From NCBI GenBank assembly GCA_023457355.1, contig JAEWLW010000040.1:1-64000 (forward strand): DNA of 64,000 bases, written 5' to 3'. Origin of the DNA: Bacillota bacterium (GTDB lineage Bacteria; Bacillota; Clostridia; Oscillospirales; Ruminococcaceae). Positions 43,266-51,941 of this stretch are shown here, in pieces. The translations under genes were made by a program, and so were the position numbers. Every line of letters starts with the position of its first letter. The stretch's first letter is position 1. The notes beneath the pieces were generated by a model, which was not told where the DNA came from, did not search any database, and saw nothing but the letters and a program-made list of their open reading frames with translations.

Positions 43266-44561
43266 TTAGCCGGTATAGCCGAGAAGCATCCTTGGCAGGA
43301 ACAGGACAACATTCGGAATATAGGTGATGACAATCAGCACAATGAGCATGGCGACGATCATCGGCAAAATCTCTTTGACGACGTTTTTGAGCGGCGTGCC
43401 CGAGATACCGCTGGTGATGAACAGCAACATGCCAAATGGCGGCGTGGAAAGGCCGACCATCATGTTAAACACAACCACAATGCCAAAATGCACAAGGTCG
43501 ATGCCCAGCTGGTTGACCAGCGGCAGCATGATCGGGATGAAAACAACTTGAATAACCGAGGTATCGATGAACATGCCCAATACCAGCAGCGCAATATTGA
43601 CAATGAACAAAAACACAAAGGGTTCGCTGGTCATGGAGAGAATTAAATCGCCGAGCTTGACAGCGATCTGTTCACGGGCCACAATGTAGGAAATAGCAGT
43701 GGCGGCGCCAACCATCAGCGAGGTTGTGCCGGTTGCCTGAACGGTATCGACAAGCACCTGCTTAAAGCCGTTCCAGCTCAGGACACGGTAAGCGAAAATA
43801 GCGATGATCAGCGCATAAAAACCTGCGACGGCGCCCGCTTCGGTGGGGGTCATGATGCCGGTATAAATGCCGAGCAGCAGAATCACCGGCGTCAGAATGG
43901 CGGGGATGGCCTTGACGCAATAAAGCAGGTATTCGCGGAATACGACGACGGCACTGCGCGGGTAGTTGCGCTTTCTGGCGATAAAAGCGATGTAGATCAT
44001 CAGCGCAATTGCCAGCAGCACACCGGGCACCATGCCGCCCATGAACAGCGCGCCGACCGAGGCGCCTGAAAGCATTGAGTAGATGACCATTGGAATGGAG
44101 GGCGGGAAAACAGGGCCGATGGTTGCCGAAGCCGCCGTGATGGCGCAGGAGAAGCCGTCGTCATAGCCTTCCTGCCGCATGGCCTCAATTTCCATCTTGC
44201 CCAGACCCGCGGCATCGGCGATGGCCGAACCGGTCATGCCGGAGAAAATCAGCGAGGCCAGCACGTTAACATGGCCCAATCCGCCGCGGAACCGGCCCAC
44301 AATGCCTTTTGAAAAGCCAAAGATCATTTCGGTGACCTTACCGGAATTCATGACATTTGCGGCGAAGATAAACAGTGGCACCGCAATGATGGTGTAGTTT
44401 GAAAGCAACATGCCCAATGTTTGCTGTGCCACCATTTTAACATTTGTGCCGTTAATTAGAAAGTAAAAAGTACAGGCTGCGATCATGCCAAGTGGAATGG
44501 GCATTCTTAAAAGGAACATGAGAACAAAGATCAGTAAAAAAACAAAAAGCGCCAGGTTCAT
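43266..44561 (-). CDS. dctM: TRAP transporter large permease, DctM family
   Basis: A 431-residue membrane protein with about twelve hydrophobic segments. Family blocks are GMTGSAIADAAGLGKMEIEAM near 108, PPSIPMVIYSMLSGASVGALFMGG near 155 and GIMTPTEAGAVAGFYALIIA near 225. The start overlaps the dctQ stop by 4 bases, so the two are coupled. It probably takes a sugar acid, judging from the aldolase and kinase encoded downstream. Confidence 0.95.
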   Translation of the reverse strand: MNLALFVFLLIFVLMFLLRMPIPLGMIAACTFYFLINGTNVKMVAQQTLGMLLSNYTIIAVPLFIFAANVMNSGKVTEMIFGFSKGIVGRFRGGLGHVNVLASLIFSGMTGSAIADAAGLGKMEIEAMRQEGYDDGFSCAITAASATIGPVFPPSIPMVIYSMLSGASVGALFMGGMVPGVLLAIALMIYIAFIARKRNYPRSAVVVFREYLLYCVKAIPAILTPVILLLGIYTGIMTPTEAGAVAGFYALIIAIFAYRVLSWNGFKQVLVDTVQATGTTSLMVGAATAISYIVAREQIAVKLGDLILSMTSEPFVFLFIVNIALLVLGMFIDTSVIQVVFIPIMLPLVNQLGIDLVHFGIVVVFNMMVGLSTPPFGMLLFITSGISGTPLKNVVKEILPMIVAMLIVLIVITYIPNVVLFLPRMLLGYTG

Positions 44562-45145
44562 TCCAGTTCCTCCTTATTTGCTTGTTCAATGGCTTCTTCG
44601 TAAGCCGGTTTGTGTTCTTGCAGCAGGCGTTCTTCCGCCTGTTTGCCGCCCAGGCCGGAAAAGACCATAAAATCCTGATAAAGTTCAATGGCGGTATAAA
44701 GCAGCATCAGCGCCAAAAACACCATGTAGGGTGCAAAGACATAATTTAAGCCCACCTTGAGCACGCTGGATTTTTGGACTTTCATAAACTGGATGTAATC
44801 CCAGGTGGGGCCGACCGAAACGACCAGCGCGACAAAAATGATCAGGTTGCCCAGAAAAGCCGAAAAAGACTTTAATTTTACCGGCAGTACGTCGTATACC
44901 AGCGTAAAGGTAACGTGCGATTTTTTGCGTTGTGCATAACAGGCGCCGAGCAATACCACCCAAACATAGCACATGGAGGTGACTTCCATCGACCAGGGCT
45001 TGGGGTCACGTATGATATAGCGAAAGAAAATCTGCATGATAAACACACCGAAAAGCCCTATAAAGGCGAGCACCGGAATGTAAATTTCCACACAGTCCCG
45101 CAGCCAAAGCACAGCTTTTTTTAATAATTGCTTCAAGACGTTCAT
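44558..45145 (-). CDS. dctQ: TRAP transporter small permease, DctQ family
   Basis: A 195-residue small subunit with four membrane helices and a longer charged C-terminus (HKPAYEEAIEQANKEELE) than most. The ATG at 45145 is chosen because AGAGG lies just upstream and MNVLKQLLKKAVLWL is a normal start. An ATG at 45205 would fall inside the intercistronic hairpin. The FRYIIRDPKPWSMEVTSMCYVWVVLLGACYAQRKKSH block is the DctQ signature. Confidence 0.9.
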   Translation of the reverse strand: MNVLKQLLKKAVLWLRDCVEIYIPVLAFIGLFGVFIMQIFFRYIIRDPKPWSMEVTSMCYVWVVLLGACYAQRKKSHVTFTLVYDVLPVKLKSFSAFLGNLIIFVALVVSVGPTWDYIQFMKVQKSSVLKVGLNYVFAPYMVFLALMLLYTAIELYQDFMVFSGLGGKQAEERLLQEHKPAYEEAIEQANKEELE

Positions 45146-45186
45146 CCTTCCTCTTCCATGGATGTGCCGAAATGGGATACCTTTTG

Positions 45187-45225
45187 AGAATACGGGGCAT
45201 ATCATTCTGATATGCCCCGTATTCT
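45187..45225 (-). promoter_or_regulatory. intercistronic hairpin between dctP and dctQ
   Basis: A perfect 18-bp inverted repeat (45187-45204 with 45208-45225) has only a 3-base loop and no T tract. It lies between receptor and permease genes and is the strongest of the three TRAP-associated hairpins. It should block 3' exonuclease or partly terminate, favouring receptor synthesis. Confidence 0.75.
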
Positions 45226-45259
45226 AGCGTCTACGGTACAAGCCCGACAGGCGGGGCAA

Positions 45260-46297
45260 TTAACCCAGCGCCTCTACTTTTTCAAAAAGATCCTTATCCC
45301 AGCTCTCGGAGATATCGCTTTCGAGGTATTTGGCAAGGACCTCATCGGCAAATGCATCGACATCGGCTTCGTAAACCTGAAGCCCCTCGCCCTTGAGGAA
45401 GTCGACAACTTCGCTTTCGGTTTTCAGGTTGGTTTCGTCGCAGACTTTACGGCCGGCTTCGACGCCTTCCATAACCCAGCCTTGCTGCTCGGGGGTGAGG
45501 GAATCCCACTTGGCCTTATTGATGGTGGGCCATACCGAGTCGACGAGGTGATTGGTCAGCGAAATGGACTTCTGAACTTCGTAGAACTTAGCGTTCTTGA
45601 CGGTGGGCAGGGGGTTATCCTGGCCGTCGACCGTGTTGGTGGAAAGTGCGAGATACAAATCGTTAAAGGGGATGGGGGTGGGGTTGGCGCCCATGGCGGT
45701 GCCAAGGAACACCCACGCGTCGGAGTTCGGCATTCTCAGGTTGATGCCGTTGAGGTCGGCGGGGGTTTTAATGGCTTTATCCTGTCCGAGGGAAATCTGG
45801 CGGGTTCCCAGGTAGTAAGCGCCCAACGGCAGGATGTCCTGCTCGTCGGCGATTTTGGCGAACACTTCCTTGCCGATGTCGCCGTTGAGCACCTTGGTCA
45901 TATGGTCATAGCTCTTGAAGATGTAGCCTGCGGTGAACATCGACAGCCACGGGCTGTTGGTGGTCAGCCAGGAAGCGCTGGAATAGATGATGTCGCAGTC
46001 ACCGGCTATGAGTGCGGCAGTTTCGGTGTCCTGATTGAACAGCGTGCCGGAATCGTAGCACTCAACGGTGATTTGACCGTTGGAAACCCTTTCGACGGTC
46101 TCTTTAAACACTTTTTGCGCCTGACCGTGTGCATCGGTCGGAACGGCCGCGATCGAGAAAATCAGGTTGACGGGCTTCGCCTCAGGCGCAGCAGAGCTTG
46201 CAGGGGCGGAACTGGCGGGGGCAGAAGATGAAGCGCCGCCGCATGCGGTCAGCATAAGCATCATAACTGCCATAGTTACAGCAAACACCTTTTTCAT
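45260..46297 (-). CDS. dctP: TRAP transporter substrate-binding lipoprotein, DctP family
   Basis: A 345-residue receptor. The lipoprotein signal ends LTA-C19, then a Ser/Ala linker to about residue 40. The core contains the carboxylate-binding arginine in NLRMPNSDAW and a TNTVDGQDNPLPTV loop, both DctP family marks. It is the first structural gene after lacI. The ligand is presumably an acid sugar or sugar acid, since it is co-transcribed with an aldolase, kinase and isomerase. Confidence 0.93.
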   Translation of the reverse strand: MKKVFAVTMAVMMLMLTACGGASSSAPASSAPASSAAPEAKPVNLIFSIAAVPTDAHGQAQKVFKETVERVSNGQITVECYDSGTLFNQDTETAALIAGDCDIIYSSASWLTTNSPWLSMFTAGYIFKSYDHMTKVLNGDIGKEVFAKIADEQDILPLGAYYLGTRQISLGQDKAIKTPADLNGINLRMPNSDAWVFLGTAMGANPTPIPFNDLYLALSTNTVDGQDNPLPTVKNAKFYEVQKSISLTNHLVDSVWPTINKAKWDSLTPEQQGWVMEGVEAGRKVCDETNLKTESEVVDFLKGEGLQVYEADVDAFADEVLAKYLESDISESWDKDLFEKVEALG

Positions 46298-46376
46298 TAA
46301 TCGTTCCTCCTAAGTTTGTCTTTATTATCAACCCGCCTTAAATAGGACGGATTGCGACCATAGTAATTATTACCGG

Positions 46377-47384
46377 TCAGGCCTTGTGCGACTCGCGCAG
46401 AACAAGCTCACAGGGCAAGGCAATCCGGCGGTTGTGGGTGTCCTTGCCTTCAAGCGTTTCCAGCATCAGGCGGGCGGCTTCACAGCCCATGTGATAAGGG
46501 TTCTGAAAGGTTGCCGTGACGGGCGAGGGGGTGATATTCATCCAGTCGTAATCATCAAAGCCGACGACCGAAACATCGTGCGGCACCGAGATATTGTGTT
46601 CCGAAAAATATTGTAAAAGCCCCATCAACAAGACATTATTCGCTGAAAAAACAGCATCTATTCCGCGCTTCAGAAGCGTCGCGGCAATCTCTTTGCCGGC
46701 CTGCATCGTATAAGGTAAATTGACAAAGACCAAATCTTCTTCTATTGGCAGAGCAGTTTCTCTCATGCCCTGCAGGTAACCGAGGTGACGGTCATAGGAC
46801 GTGGAAAACTCAAAGTTGCCGCACAGAAATGCAATGCGCTTTCTGCCGCTTTGAGCCAGCAGGTGAACCGCCTTGCGGGCACCCTCCAGATTATCCGAAT
46901 AGACGCTGGGCAGGCTGCAGTTTTCCACCCGGCGATCCACCAGAACAATCGGAATACCCAACGAGCGGATTTCGGCCAGCGCGGAGACATCGCGGTCAAA
47001 TGGAACCAGCAGAATGCCGTCCACCAGTCTTTTTTCCAACAGCTGCAGGTTGGCCAGGTGCTTTTCGCTCTCCTGCTCGGAGTAGGTGGCAACCATGAGG
47101 TCATACCCGTTGGCGTGCAGCTGTTCGCGCGCACCATTTAAAACATCAAAGAAGAAACAGTTTGTTGAGTTGTTGGGCTCGGTACTGGGAATGAGAAGCG
47201 CTATGATGTGAGAACGATTGGTTTTAAGCATTTGCGCCGCCAGATTGGGCTTATAGCCAATCTTTTTAACCGCCTCTTCCACCAGCTGCTTGCTGTGTTG
47301 GGAAACGGCCCGGGTACCGTTGAGGGCGTGGGAGACCGTCGTAATAGAAAGACCGGTCATTTGGGCGATGGTTTTGATAGACAA
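46377..47384 (-). CDS. LacI family transcriptional regulator
   Basis: A 335-residue repressor. The N-terminal helix-turn-helix is IKTIAQMTGLSITTVSHALNGTRAVS with the hinge helix at about 50-58 (NLAAQMLKTNRS). The rest is the periplasmic-binding-like effector domain, with family blocks GIPIVLVDRRVE and VSVVGFDDYDW. It precedes dctP by 79 bases on the same strand and, with its promoter and tandem operator, probably controls its own operon. The effector is likely the sugar or sugar phosphate of the pathway. Confidence 0.94.
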   Translation of the reverse strand: MSIKTIAQMTGLSITTVSHALNGTRAVSQHSKQLVEEAVKKIGYKPNLAAQMLKTNRSHIIALLIPSTEPNNSTNCFFFDVLNGAREQLHANGYDLMVATYSEQESEKHLANLQLLEKRLVDGILLVPFDRDVSALAEIRSLGIPIVLVDRRVENCSLPSVYSDNLEGARKAVHLLAQSGRKRIAFLCGNFEFSTSYDRHLGYLQGMRETALPIEEDLVFVNLPYTMQAGKEIAATLLKRGIDAVFSANNVLLMGLLQYFSEHNISVPHDVSVVGFDDYDWMNITPSPVTATFQNPYHMGCEAARLMLETLEGKDTHNRRIALPCELVLRESHKA

Positions 47385-47414
47385 GAATAACCATCCCTTC
47401 CTTATATTTGCACC

Positions 47415-47437
47415 AAACGTTTTCGCGCAAACGTTTT
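47415..47437. promoter_or_regulatory. tandem LacI-type operators
   Basis: Two copies of AAACGTTTT (47415-47423 and 47429-47437), each with a palindromic AAACGTTT core centred on CG, as LacI/CcpA-type proteins recognise. They begin just downstream of the -10 box of the lacI promoter, where a bound repressor would block transcription. The CG centres are 14 bases apart. Confidence 0.75.
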
Positions 47438-47445
47438 ACATGCTT

Positions 47446-47475
47446 AGAATAACATCAGAGGAAACAGGCTGTCAA
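47446..47475 (-). promoter_or_regulatory. sigma-A promoter of lacI-TRAP operon
   Basis: On the minus strand, a perfect TTGACA (47475-47470) and TATTCT (47451-47446) with an 18-base spacer. The expected start point, near 47439, lies beside the AAACGTTT operators. Confidence 0.8.
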
Positions 47476-48352
47476 TACACTGGCGTAACAGAAATATTAT
47501 GTACATTATAGTGATGTTGCTCATACGCGGAAGTGATTTTTACATTAAAATTGGTATATTGATTATCTTGACGTGGAAATGATGCGAAAATATCACCATA
47601 TATGCAAGAAGAATTGTAAAATTAAAAAAACGATTTAAATTTTGTTTAAACGGAGGATTTTCATAGGGCGTTCCTGTGAATTATGCCTGAGCAGAGAGAA
47701 TAATGGCCTGCCGCATGTAATCAAAAGGCCCGTTAACTGCTCCAGATTAAATCGGCGCAAAAGATTTGCGCGCTGTTTTTTGTCAGTCGAGGAAGAGGAT
47801 GCCGGTGGGTTGACGCCACCAAAGGCCATAACGATGAATGGCGAAAAATAGCTGTAAGGTTCAGGCTGTCAATAAAGCGACAGGGGCTTGGCATTTTGCA
47901 TAAAATAAATGCCGCTTATCGCGACATGGGAGAACCCTTGTCGAGGGTTCTCCCCGCAAAAACAGTCCAGCAGACTGTTTTTGCGCCCGCTCCTGCGCTT
48001 CTTACAGAATAAGGGCTTTGGGATGCTGCCCGGACCGCGCGCATAGCATATAGGTGCGCACGCGGCAGCTTGGCTACGCTTATCACAACGGGCGGCATAA
48101 ATGCCCGCTGTGACTCCACCAAGACCCCGTGCGCTTTTGATTACGACAGTATGGGACGCGTTATGCGTTTTGACGCATAACAAGCACAGCGCAGCGGGGC
48201 TTATTTTCAATTAAGCGCTTAAGCGCCTGATGAAAATGCGGACCCAAAAGCGCGACCAAAACTTTTAGGCTATGCCCATTTTTCTTTGAATTTTTCGACA
48301 AGCTGAGCTGTAAAGCTGTTGTCGTTTTTAATCTGGAGCAGTATTAGGCAAG
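47476..48352. other. long non-coding, hairpin-rich region
   Basis: No supported gene in about 880 bases. From 47870 to 48340 many inverted repeats follow each other: GAGAACCCTTG/GAGGGTTCTC (47930-47952), AAAAACAGTC/GACTGTTTTT (47959-47982), GGCGGCAT/ATGCCCGC (48091-48108), GTTATGCG/CGCATAAC (48160-48181) and CGACAAGCT/AGCTGTTGTCG with TTTTT (48296-48337). Minus-strand frames across it (113 codons at most) lack ribosome sites. The density of stems is more like a structured RNA or a composite repeat than random spacer. Confidence 0.45.
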
Positions 48353-48390
48353 GAAAAAGTGAAGCCGGCGCTTAAATTAGCGCCGGCTTC
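48353..48390 (-). terminator. intrinsic terminator of surface-protein gene
   Basis: GAAGCCGGCGCT (48361-48372) pairs perfectly with AGCGCCGGCTTC (48379-48390). On the minus strand it is followed by ACTTTTT. It lies 34 bases past the stop codon. Confidence 0.88.
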
Positions 48391-48424
48391 ATTAAACGAA
48401 TACCGTTAAAAAACAACTGCGTTA

Positions 48425-49855
48425 TTAATAGTATTTTTGCCTGGAGCGATTAAAGCTGATTAGCCCGCAGATCAACAGGCCTATTACTGAGAGCGCGACG
48501 CCAATGCTGCATACGATCATGGCCAGTTTGCGATAATCCGGCGAGGCGGCATTTGTGTCGCTGTTGGCAGGCGGTGCGGCCATGGAGGGCTCGGCCAGAT
48601 TGTTTGCCGCCTTTTTAGTGGTGCCGATTATGGTCGGGCTGTCATCCTCCGCCTGCTGTTTATCACCCTGCTGTGAAGAAGGGGCGCTGGACGGATTGAC
48701 AGAAGCGGCATCGTTCGCAACAGCCGGCGCGGTTGAAACCGTATTTTGGACAGCGGCAGGTTTTGGAGCAGCTTGTGTCCCGTAGGCGATGTCATCAAAA
48801 CCAAAACCGCCTGTACCGGGATTATAGTTGGTCTGGGTGTCGTTATCATAAATAACGGCGGTATCCTCATCGCTGTTGTCGGTCCTTGGATCCGGAATAT
48901 TCAGCTTTCTATCCGAGATGACATAGCGTCCAAGTGTTCTGGTGCGGATAACAAAGGTGTCGTCATAGGAGTCGTAGGATGCATTAACCTTTTTAAGCGT
49001 GTCATCGTCCTGTACCTCATAGACATAGTTGTCGCGGTCAGCATAGAGGTAGAGGTAACCAATTCTGTTAAAAGCGGCACCATTGCCGTTGAAAAAATCC
49101 AGGTTGGCATTCGGGTATTGATCCGCAATATCATCGTCGTAATCGGTGTCCATGCCGAGCACGATTTTTTTCTGGTTGTTGGTGTTCACAACGAAATAGC
49201 TGTATGAATCGGCTTCAAAATCAAAGGTTTCGTCATCGTACTCGTCAAAATCCTCTTCGGGAATAAACAGCGCGGGGATAATTGGGATAACGTTGGCGTC
49301 TTCCGGCGCGTTGTAACCCACCTCAAAACTGACATCCAGAAAAACGTCTTCATAGTCAAAGCGGTATTCACTGTCGCCGCTGCTCTTTCTCATTTCCACG
49401 GTGCCGTACACATCGTGGGTGGCCGTGGTCGTCGAGGATCGCGTCTTGGTGGTGATGGACAGAAAATAACAGTAATTTGAAGCGGAAAGGTCAATGCCGC
49501 TGCCGAGGCTTCCGGTGAAGCGTTTTTTAACAACTGCAAGCTTATCGATATAAGAGGAGCCCTCTTCCCAGTCGGTTTTAATTTTGATGCTCTTGGTGGC
49601 GGTGCTTTGATAGACGCCGACAAGATTGCCGCTGCCGGAATCAGAAAGCAGCGGGTAATAGATGGTTTCGCCGTAAGGCACCGAATCGTCGTCGGCAGGT
49701 GCATCAAAATCGACATAACGGTCATCCTCGTCCAGCAGGTAGCCGTGCTCATAAATTTCGGTGACGGGATAAACGTCGTCGTCGTCGGCCAGAACGCCAA
49801 CGGAAGTTGTAAAAAGCAACAAACAGGCAAAAATGAACGCAAATGTGCGTTTCAA
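48425..49855 (-). CDS. acidic secreted protein with C-terminal membrane anchor, function unknown
   Basis: Not assigned to a known family. The 476-residue product has an N-terminal signal peptide (MKRTFAFIFACLLLFTTSVG, cleavage near 24), directly followed by DDDD. An Asp/Tyr-rich, probably beta-rich ectodomain follows (about 25-320), then a Ser/Ala/Pro/Gln-rich stalk (about 350-440), and one membrane helix (about 445-469) with a short basic tail. The ectodomain is strongly acidic (EEDFDEYDDETFDFEAD, DYDDDIADQ), suggesting calcium or other cation binding. No LPxTG motif is seen. It is monocistronic, with its own promoter and terminator. Confidence 0.8.
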   Translation of the reverse strand: MKRTFAFIFACLLLFTTSVGVLADDDDVYPVTEIYEHGYLLDEDDRYVDFDAPADDDSVPYGETIYYPLLSDSGSGNLVGVYQSTATKSIKIKTDWEEGSSYIDKLAVVKKRFTGSLGSGIDLSASNYCYFLSITTKTRSSTTTATHDVYGTVEMRKSSGDSEYRFDYEDVFLDVSFEVGYNAPEDANVIPIIPALFIPEEDFDEYDDETFDFEADSYSYFVVNTNNQKKIVLGMDTDYDDDIADQYPNANLDFFNGNGAAFNRIGYLYLYADRDNYVYEVQDDDTLKKVNASYDSYDDTFVIRTRTLGRYVISDRKLNIPDPRTDNSDEDTAVIYDNDTQTNYNPGTGGFGFDDIAYGTQAAPKPAAVQNTVSTAPAVANDAASVNPSSAPSSQQGDKQQAEDDSPTIIGTTKKAANNLAEPSMAAPPANSDTNAASPDYRKLAMIVCSIGVALSVIGLLICGLISFNRSRQKYY

Positions 49856-49885
49856 AGCGATCCCCTCCTTTTGGTTAGTTTAACC

Positions 49886-49914
49886 ATTATAACATAAAAA
49901 ATGTTATCTAACAA
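49886..49914 (-). promoter_or_regulatory. sigma-A promoter of surface-protein gene
   Basis: On the minus strand, TTGTTA (49914-49909) and a perfect TATAAT (49891-49886) with a 17-base spacer; a TG just before the -10 makes it an extended -10 as well. It lies about 30 bases before the start codon. Confidence 0.8.
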
Positions 49915-50081
49915 CCTTTGCCAAGATGAAAAAACTGTGAAAATACCGGAATACGGCAAAAAGAATGCTTGATTGTAAAACGATTTTCAACTCATGAAGC
50001 TATTGTGTCAAAATGCACAACGACTTGTAGCCGCGCGGCGGCGGCCACAATATTTTGTGGTCGGATGTAAAGAGAAAACCC

Positions 50082-50110
50082 TTGACAGAGGTGTTCTTAT
50101 TCGCTATAAT
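50082..50110 (+). promoter_or_regulatory. consensus promoter of ylxM-ffh operon
   Basis: Perfect TTGACA (50082-50087) and perfect TATAAT (50105-50110) with a 17-base spacer, about 44 bases before the ylxM start. Confidence 0.92.
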
Positions 50111-50153
50111 CATGAAGTACCAAATTGTTGTTGTGGAAAGGAAGCGCTGTTTG

Positions 50154-50519
50154 ATGGCGAAAGATCTGAGTATTTCAATGCTTTATGATTTTTATGGCGA
50201 CTTGCTTACTGAAAAGCAGCAGGAGGTCATCGAACTTTATTACAATGAAGATTTGTCGCTTTCAGAAATTGCTTCGCACAGCGGCATTACAAGGCAGGGT
50301 GTGCGCGATTCAATAAAGCGCGCCGAATTTCAGCTTGCGGAATTTGAAGAACAGCTTGGCCTTGCAAACCGCTTTGCACAAATAAAAGATACCCTTGATG
50401 ATATATTAAAAAACGCTTTTGAAATAGAGCAGATCAATTCCCGGCTTTATAATTCAAAAGATATCACCACCCGTGTCGGCAAAATTACCAGGCTGGCGCG
50501 CCATGTGGCGGAACTGTAA
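50154..50519 (+). CDS. ylxM: YlxM/p13-like sigma-factor-fold DNA-binding protein
   Basis: A 121-residue protein with a sigma70 region 4-like helix-turn-helix (MLYDFYGDLLTEKQQEVIELYYNEDLSLSEIASHSGITRQGVRDSIKRAE, residues 8-58), then a helical tail. YlxM precedes ffh in many Firmicutes and is thought to assist or regulate the signal recognition particle. The ATG at 50154 follows GGAAAGGAAG and lies after the consensus promoter; earlier in-frame ATGs would run through that promoter. It is 17 bases before ffh. Confidence 0.92.
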   Translation: MAKDLSISMLYDFYGDLLTEKQQEVIELYYNEDLSLSEIASHSGITRQGVRDSIKRAEFQLAEFEEQLGLANRFAQIKDTLDDILKNAFEIEQINSRLYNSKDITTRVGKITRLARHVAEL

Positions 50520-50536
50520 CAAAATGGAGGAATGGC

Positions 50537-51865
50537 ATGGCTTTCGAAGGACTTTCCGATAAGCTTAATTCCGTTTTTAAACGGCTGAGATCCCGCGGCA
50601 AGCTTAAGGAATCGGATATCAAAGAGGTTATGCGCGAGGTGCGTCTGGCACTGCTGGAGGCCGACGTCAATTACAAGGTGGCAAAGGATTTTGTTGCCGC
50701 CGTTTCTGAAAAGGCTGTCGGCGCTGAAGTTTTTGAAAGCCTGACCCCCGCGCAGCAGGTTGTTAAAATTGTCAACGAAGAGTTGACGACCCTGATGGGT
50801 ACTGAGAGCGTCAGAATTCGTTTTTCAAGCAAGCTGCCTACCATCATCATGATGTGCGGTTTACAGGGCTCCGGCAAAACAACCCACTGCGCCAAGCTGG
50901 CGAAGCATTTTAAGGCGCAGGGCAAACGGCCGCTGCTCGTGGCCTGTGACGTTTACCGCCCCGCGGCCATCAAGCAGCTTCAGGTGGTTGGCGAACAGGT
51001 TAACGCGCCCGTTTTTGAAATGGGGCGGGGCGACCCGGTACAGATTGCCAAAAAGGCGATTCTGCGGGCCAGAGATCATGGCGACGACATTGTCATTTTA
51101 GATACCGCCGGCCGTCTGCATATCGACGAGGCGCTGATGGGTGAGCTTTCCAATATCAAGGAAGCGGTTGGCCCGCACGAAATTCTGCTGGTGGTCGATG
51201 CCATGACCGGCCAGGACGCCGTCAACGTCGCCAAGACGTTTGACGAGCGGTTGGGCATCGACGGCGTCATTTTAACCAAGTGCGACGGCGATACCCGGGG
51301 CGGCGCGGCGCTTTCCGTCCGCGCAGTTACCGGCAAGCCGATTAAATTTGTCGGCATGGGCGAACGGCTTGACCAGCTGGAGCCCTTTTATCCGGACCGC
51401 ATGGCCTCCCGTATTCTGGGCATGGGCGACGTGGTCACCCTCATCGAAAAGGCGCAGAGCACCGTCGATGATAAAAAGGCGCAGCAGCTGGCGCAAAAGC
51501 TTAAAAAGAACAGTTTTACCCTCACCGACCTTTTGGACCAGATGAAACAGATACAGGGCATGGGGCCGTTGGGTCAGGTGCTCGGCATGATTCCGGGCGT
51601 TAAGGTTAACGATGAGGACGCCCAGCGCGGCGAGAAGGAAATGAAGAAGATGGAAGCCATCATCTTTTCAATGACGCCGGCCGAGCGTGAAAAGCCCTCG
51701 GTTATCGACCCCAGGCGCAAACGCCGCATCGCGGCCGGCAGCGGCACCCGCGTTGAGGACGTCAACCGCATTCTGCGCCAGTTTGAGCAGATGCAGAAGA
51801 TGATGAAGCAGCTTAAAAACACCAAGGGCCGCGGAATGTTCGGCAGAGCGGGTCTGCCGTTTTAA
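50537..51865 (+). CDS. ffh: signal recognition particle protein Ffh (SRP54)
   Basis: The 442-residue GTPase that binds signal peptides of nascent membrane proteins and delivers ribosomes to FtsY. The N domain (1-90) is followed by the G domain with GLQGSGKTTHCAKLA near 107, DTAGRLHID near 190 and TKCDGDTRGGAALS near 248. The methionine-rich M domain (about 320-440) includes LLDQMKQIQGMGPLG and the SGTRVEDVNRILRQFEQMQKMM RNA/signal-binding region. It has an AGGAGG-like site and is co-transcribed with ylxM. Confidence 0.97.
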   Translation: MAFEGLSDKLNSVFKRLRSRGKLKESDIKEVMREVRLALLEADVNYKVAKDFVAAVSEKAVGAEVFESLTPAQQVVKIVNEELTTLMGTESVRIRFSSKLPTIIMMCGLQGSGKTTHCAKLAKHFKAQGKRPLLVACDVYRPAAIKQLQVVGEQVNAPVFEMGRGDPVQIAKKAILRARDHGDDIVILDTAGRLHIDEALMGELSNIKEAVGPHEILLVVDAMTGQDAVNVAKTFDERLGIDGVILTKCDGDTRGGAALSVRAVTGKPIKFVGMGERLDQLEPFYPDRMASRILGMGDVVTLIEKAQSTVDDKKAQQLAQKLKKNSFTLTDLLDQMKQIQGMGPLGQVLGMIPGVKVNDEDAQRGEKEMKKMEAIIFSMTPAEREKPSVIDPRRKRRIAAGSGTRVEDVNRILRQFEQMQKMMKQLKNTKGRGMFGRAGLPF

Positions 51866-51941
51866 GGGCAGGGCAGCAAAGGTTTTTCCCCAATATGTTG
51901 GGTAAAAATAAATCTATACAAAAAACCAGGAGGTGACAGGT

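Noticed and set aside
47869..48210. Minus-strand frame of 113 codons in the hairpin-rich gap
   Set aside because: No ribosome site, composition driven by the inverted repeats, and the product resembles no known protein fold.
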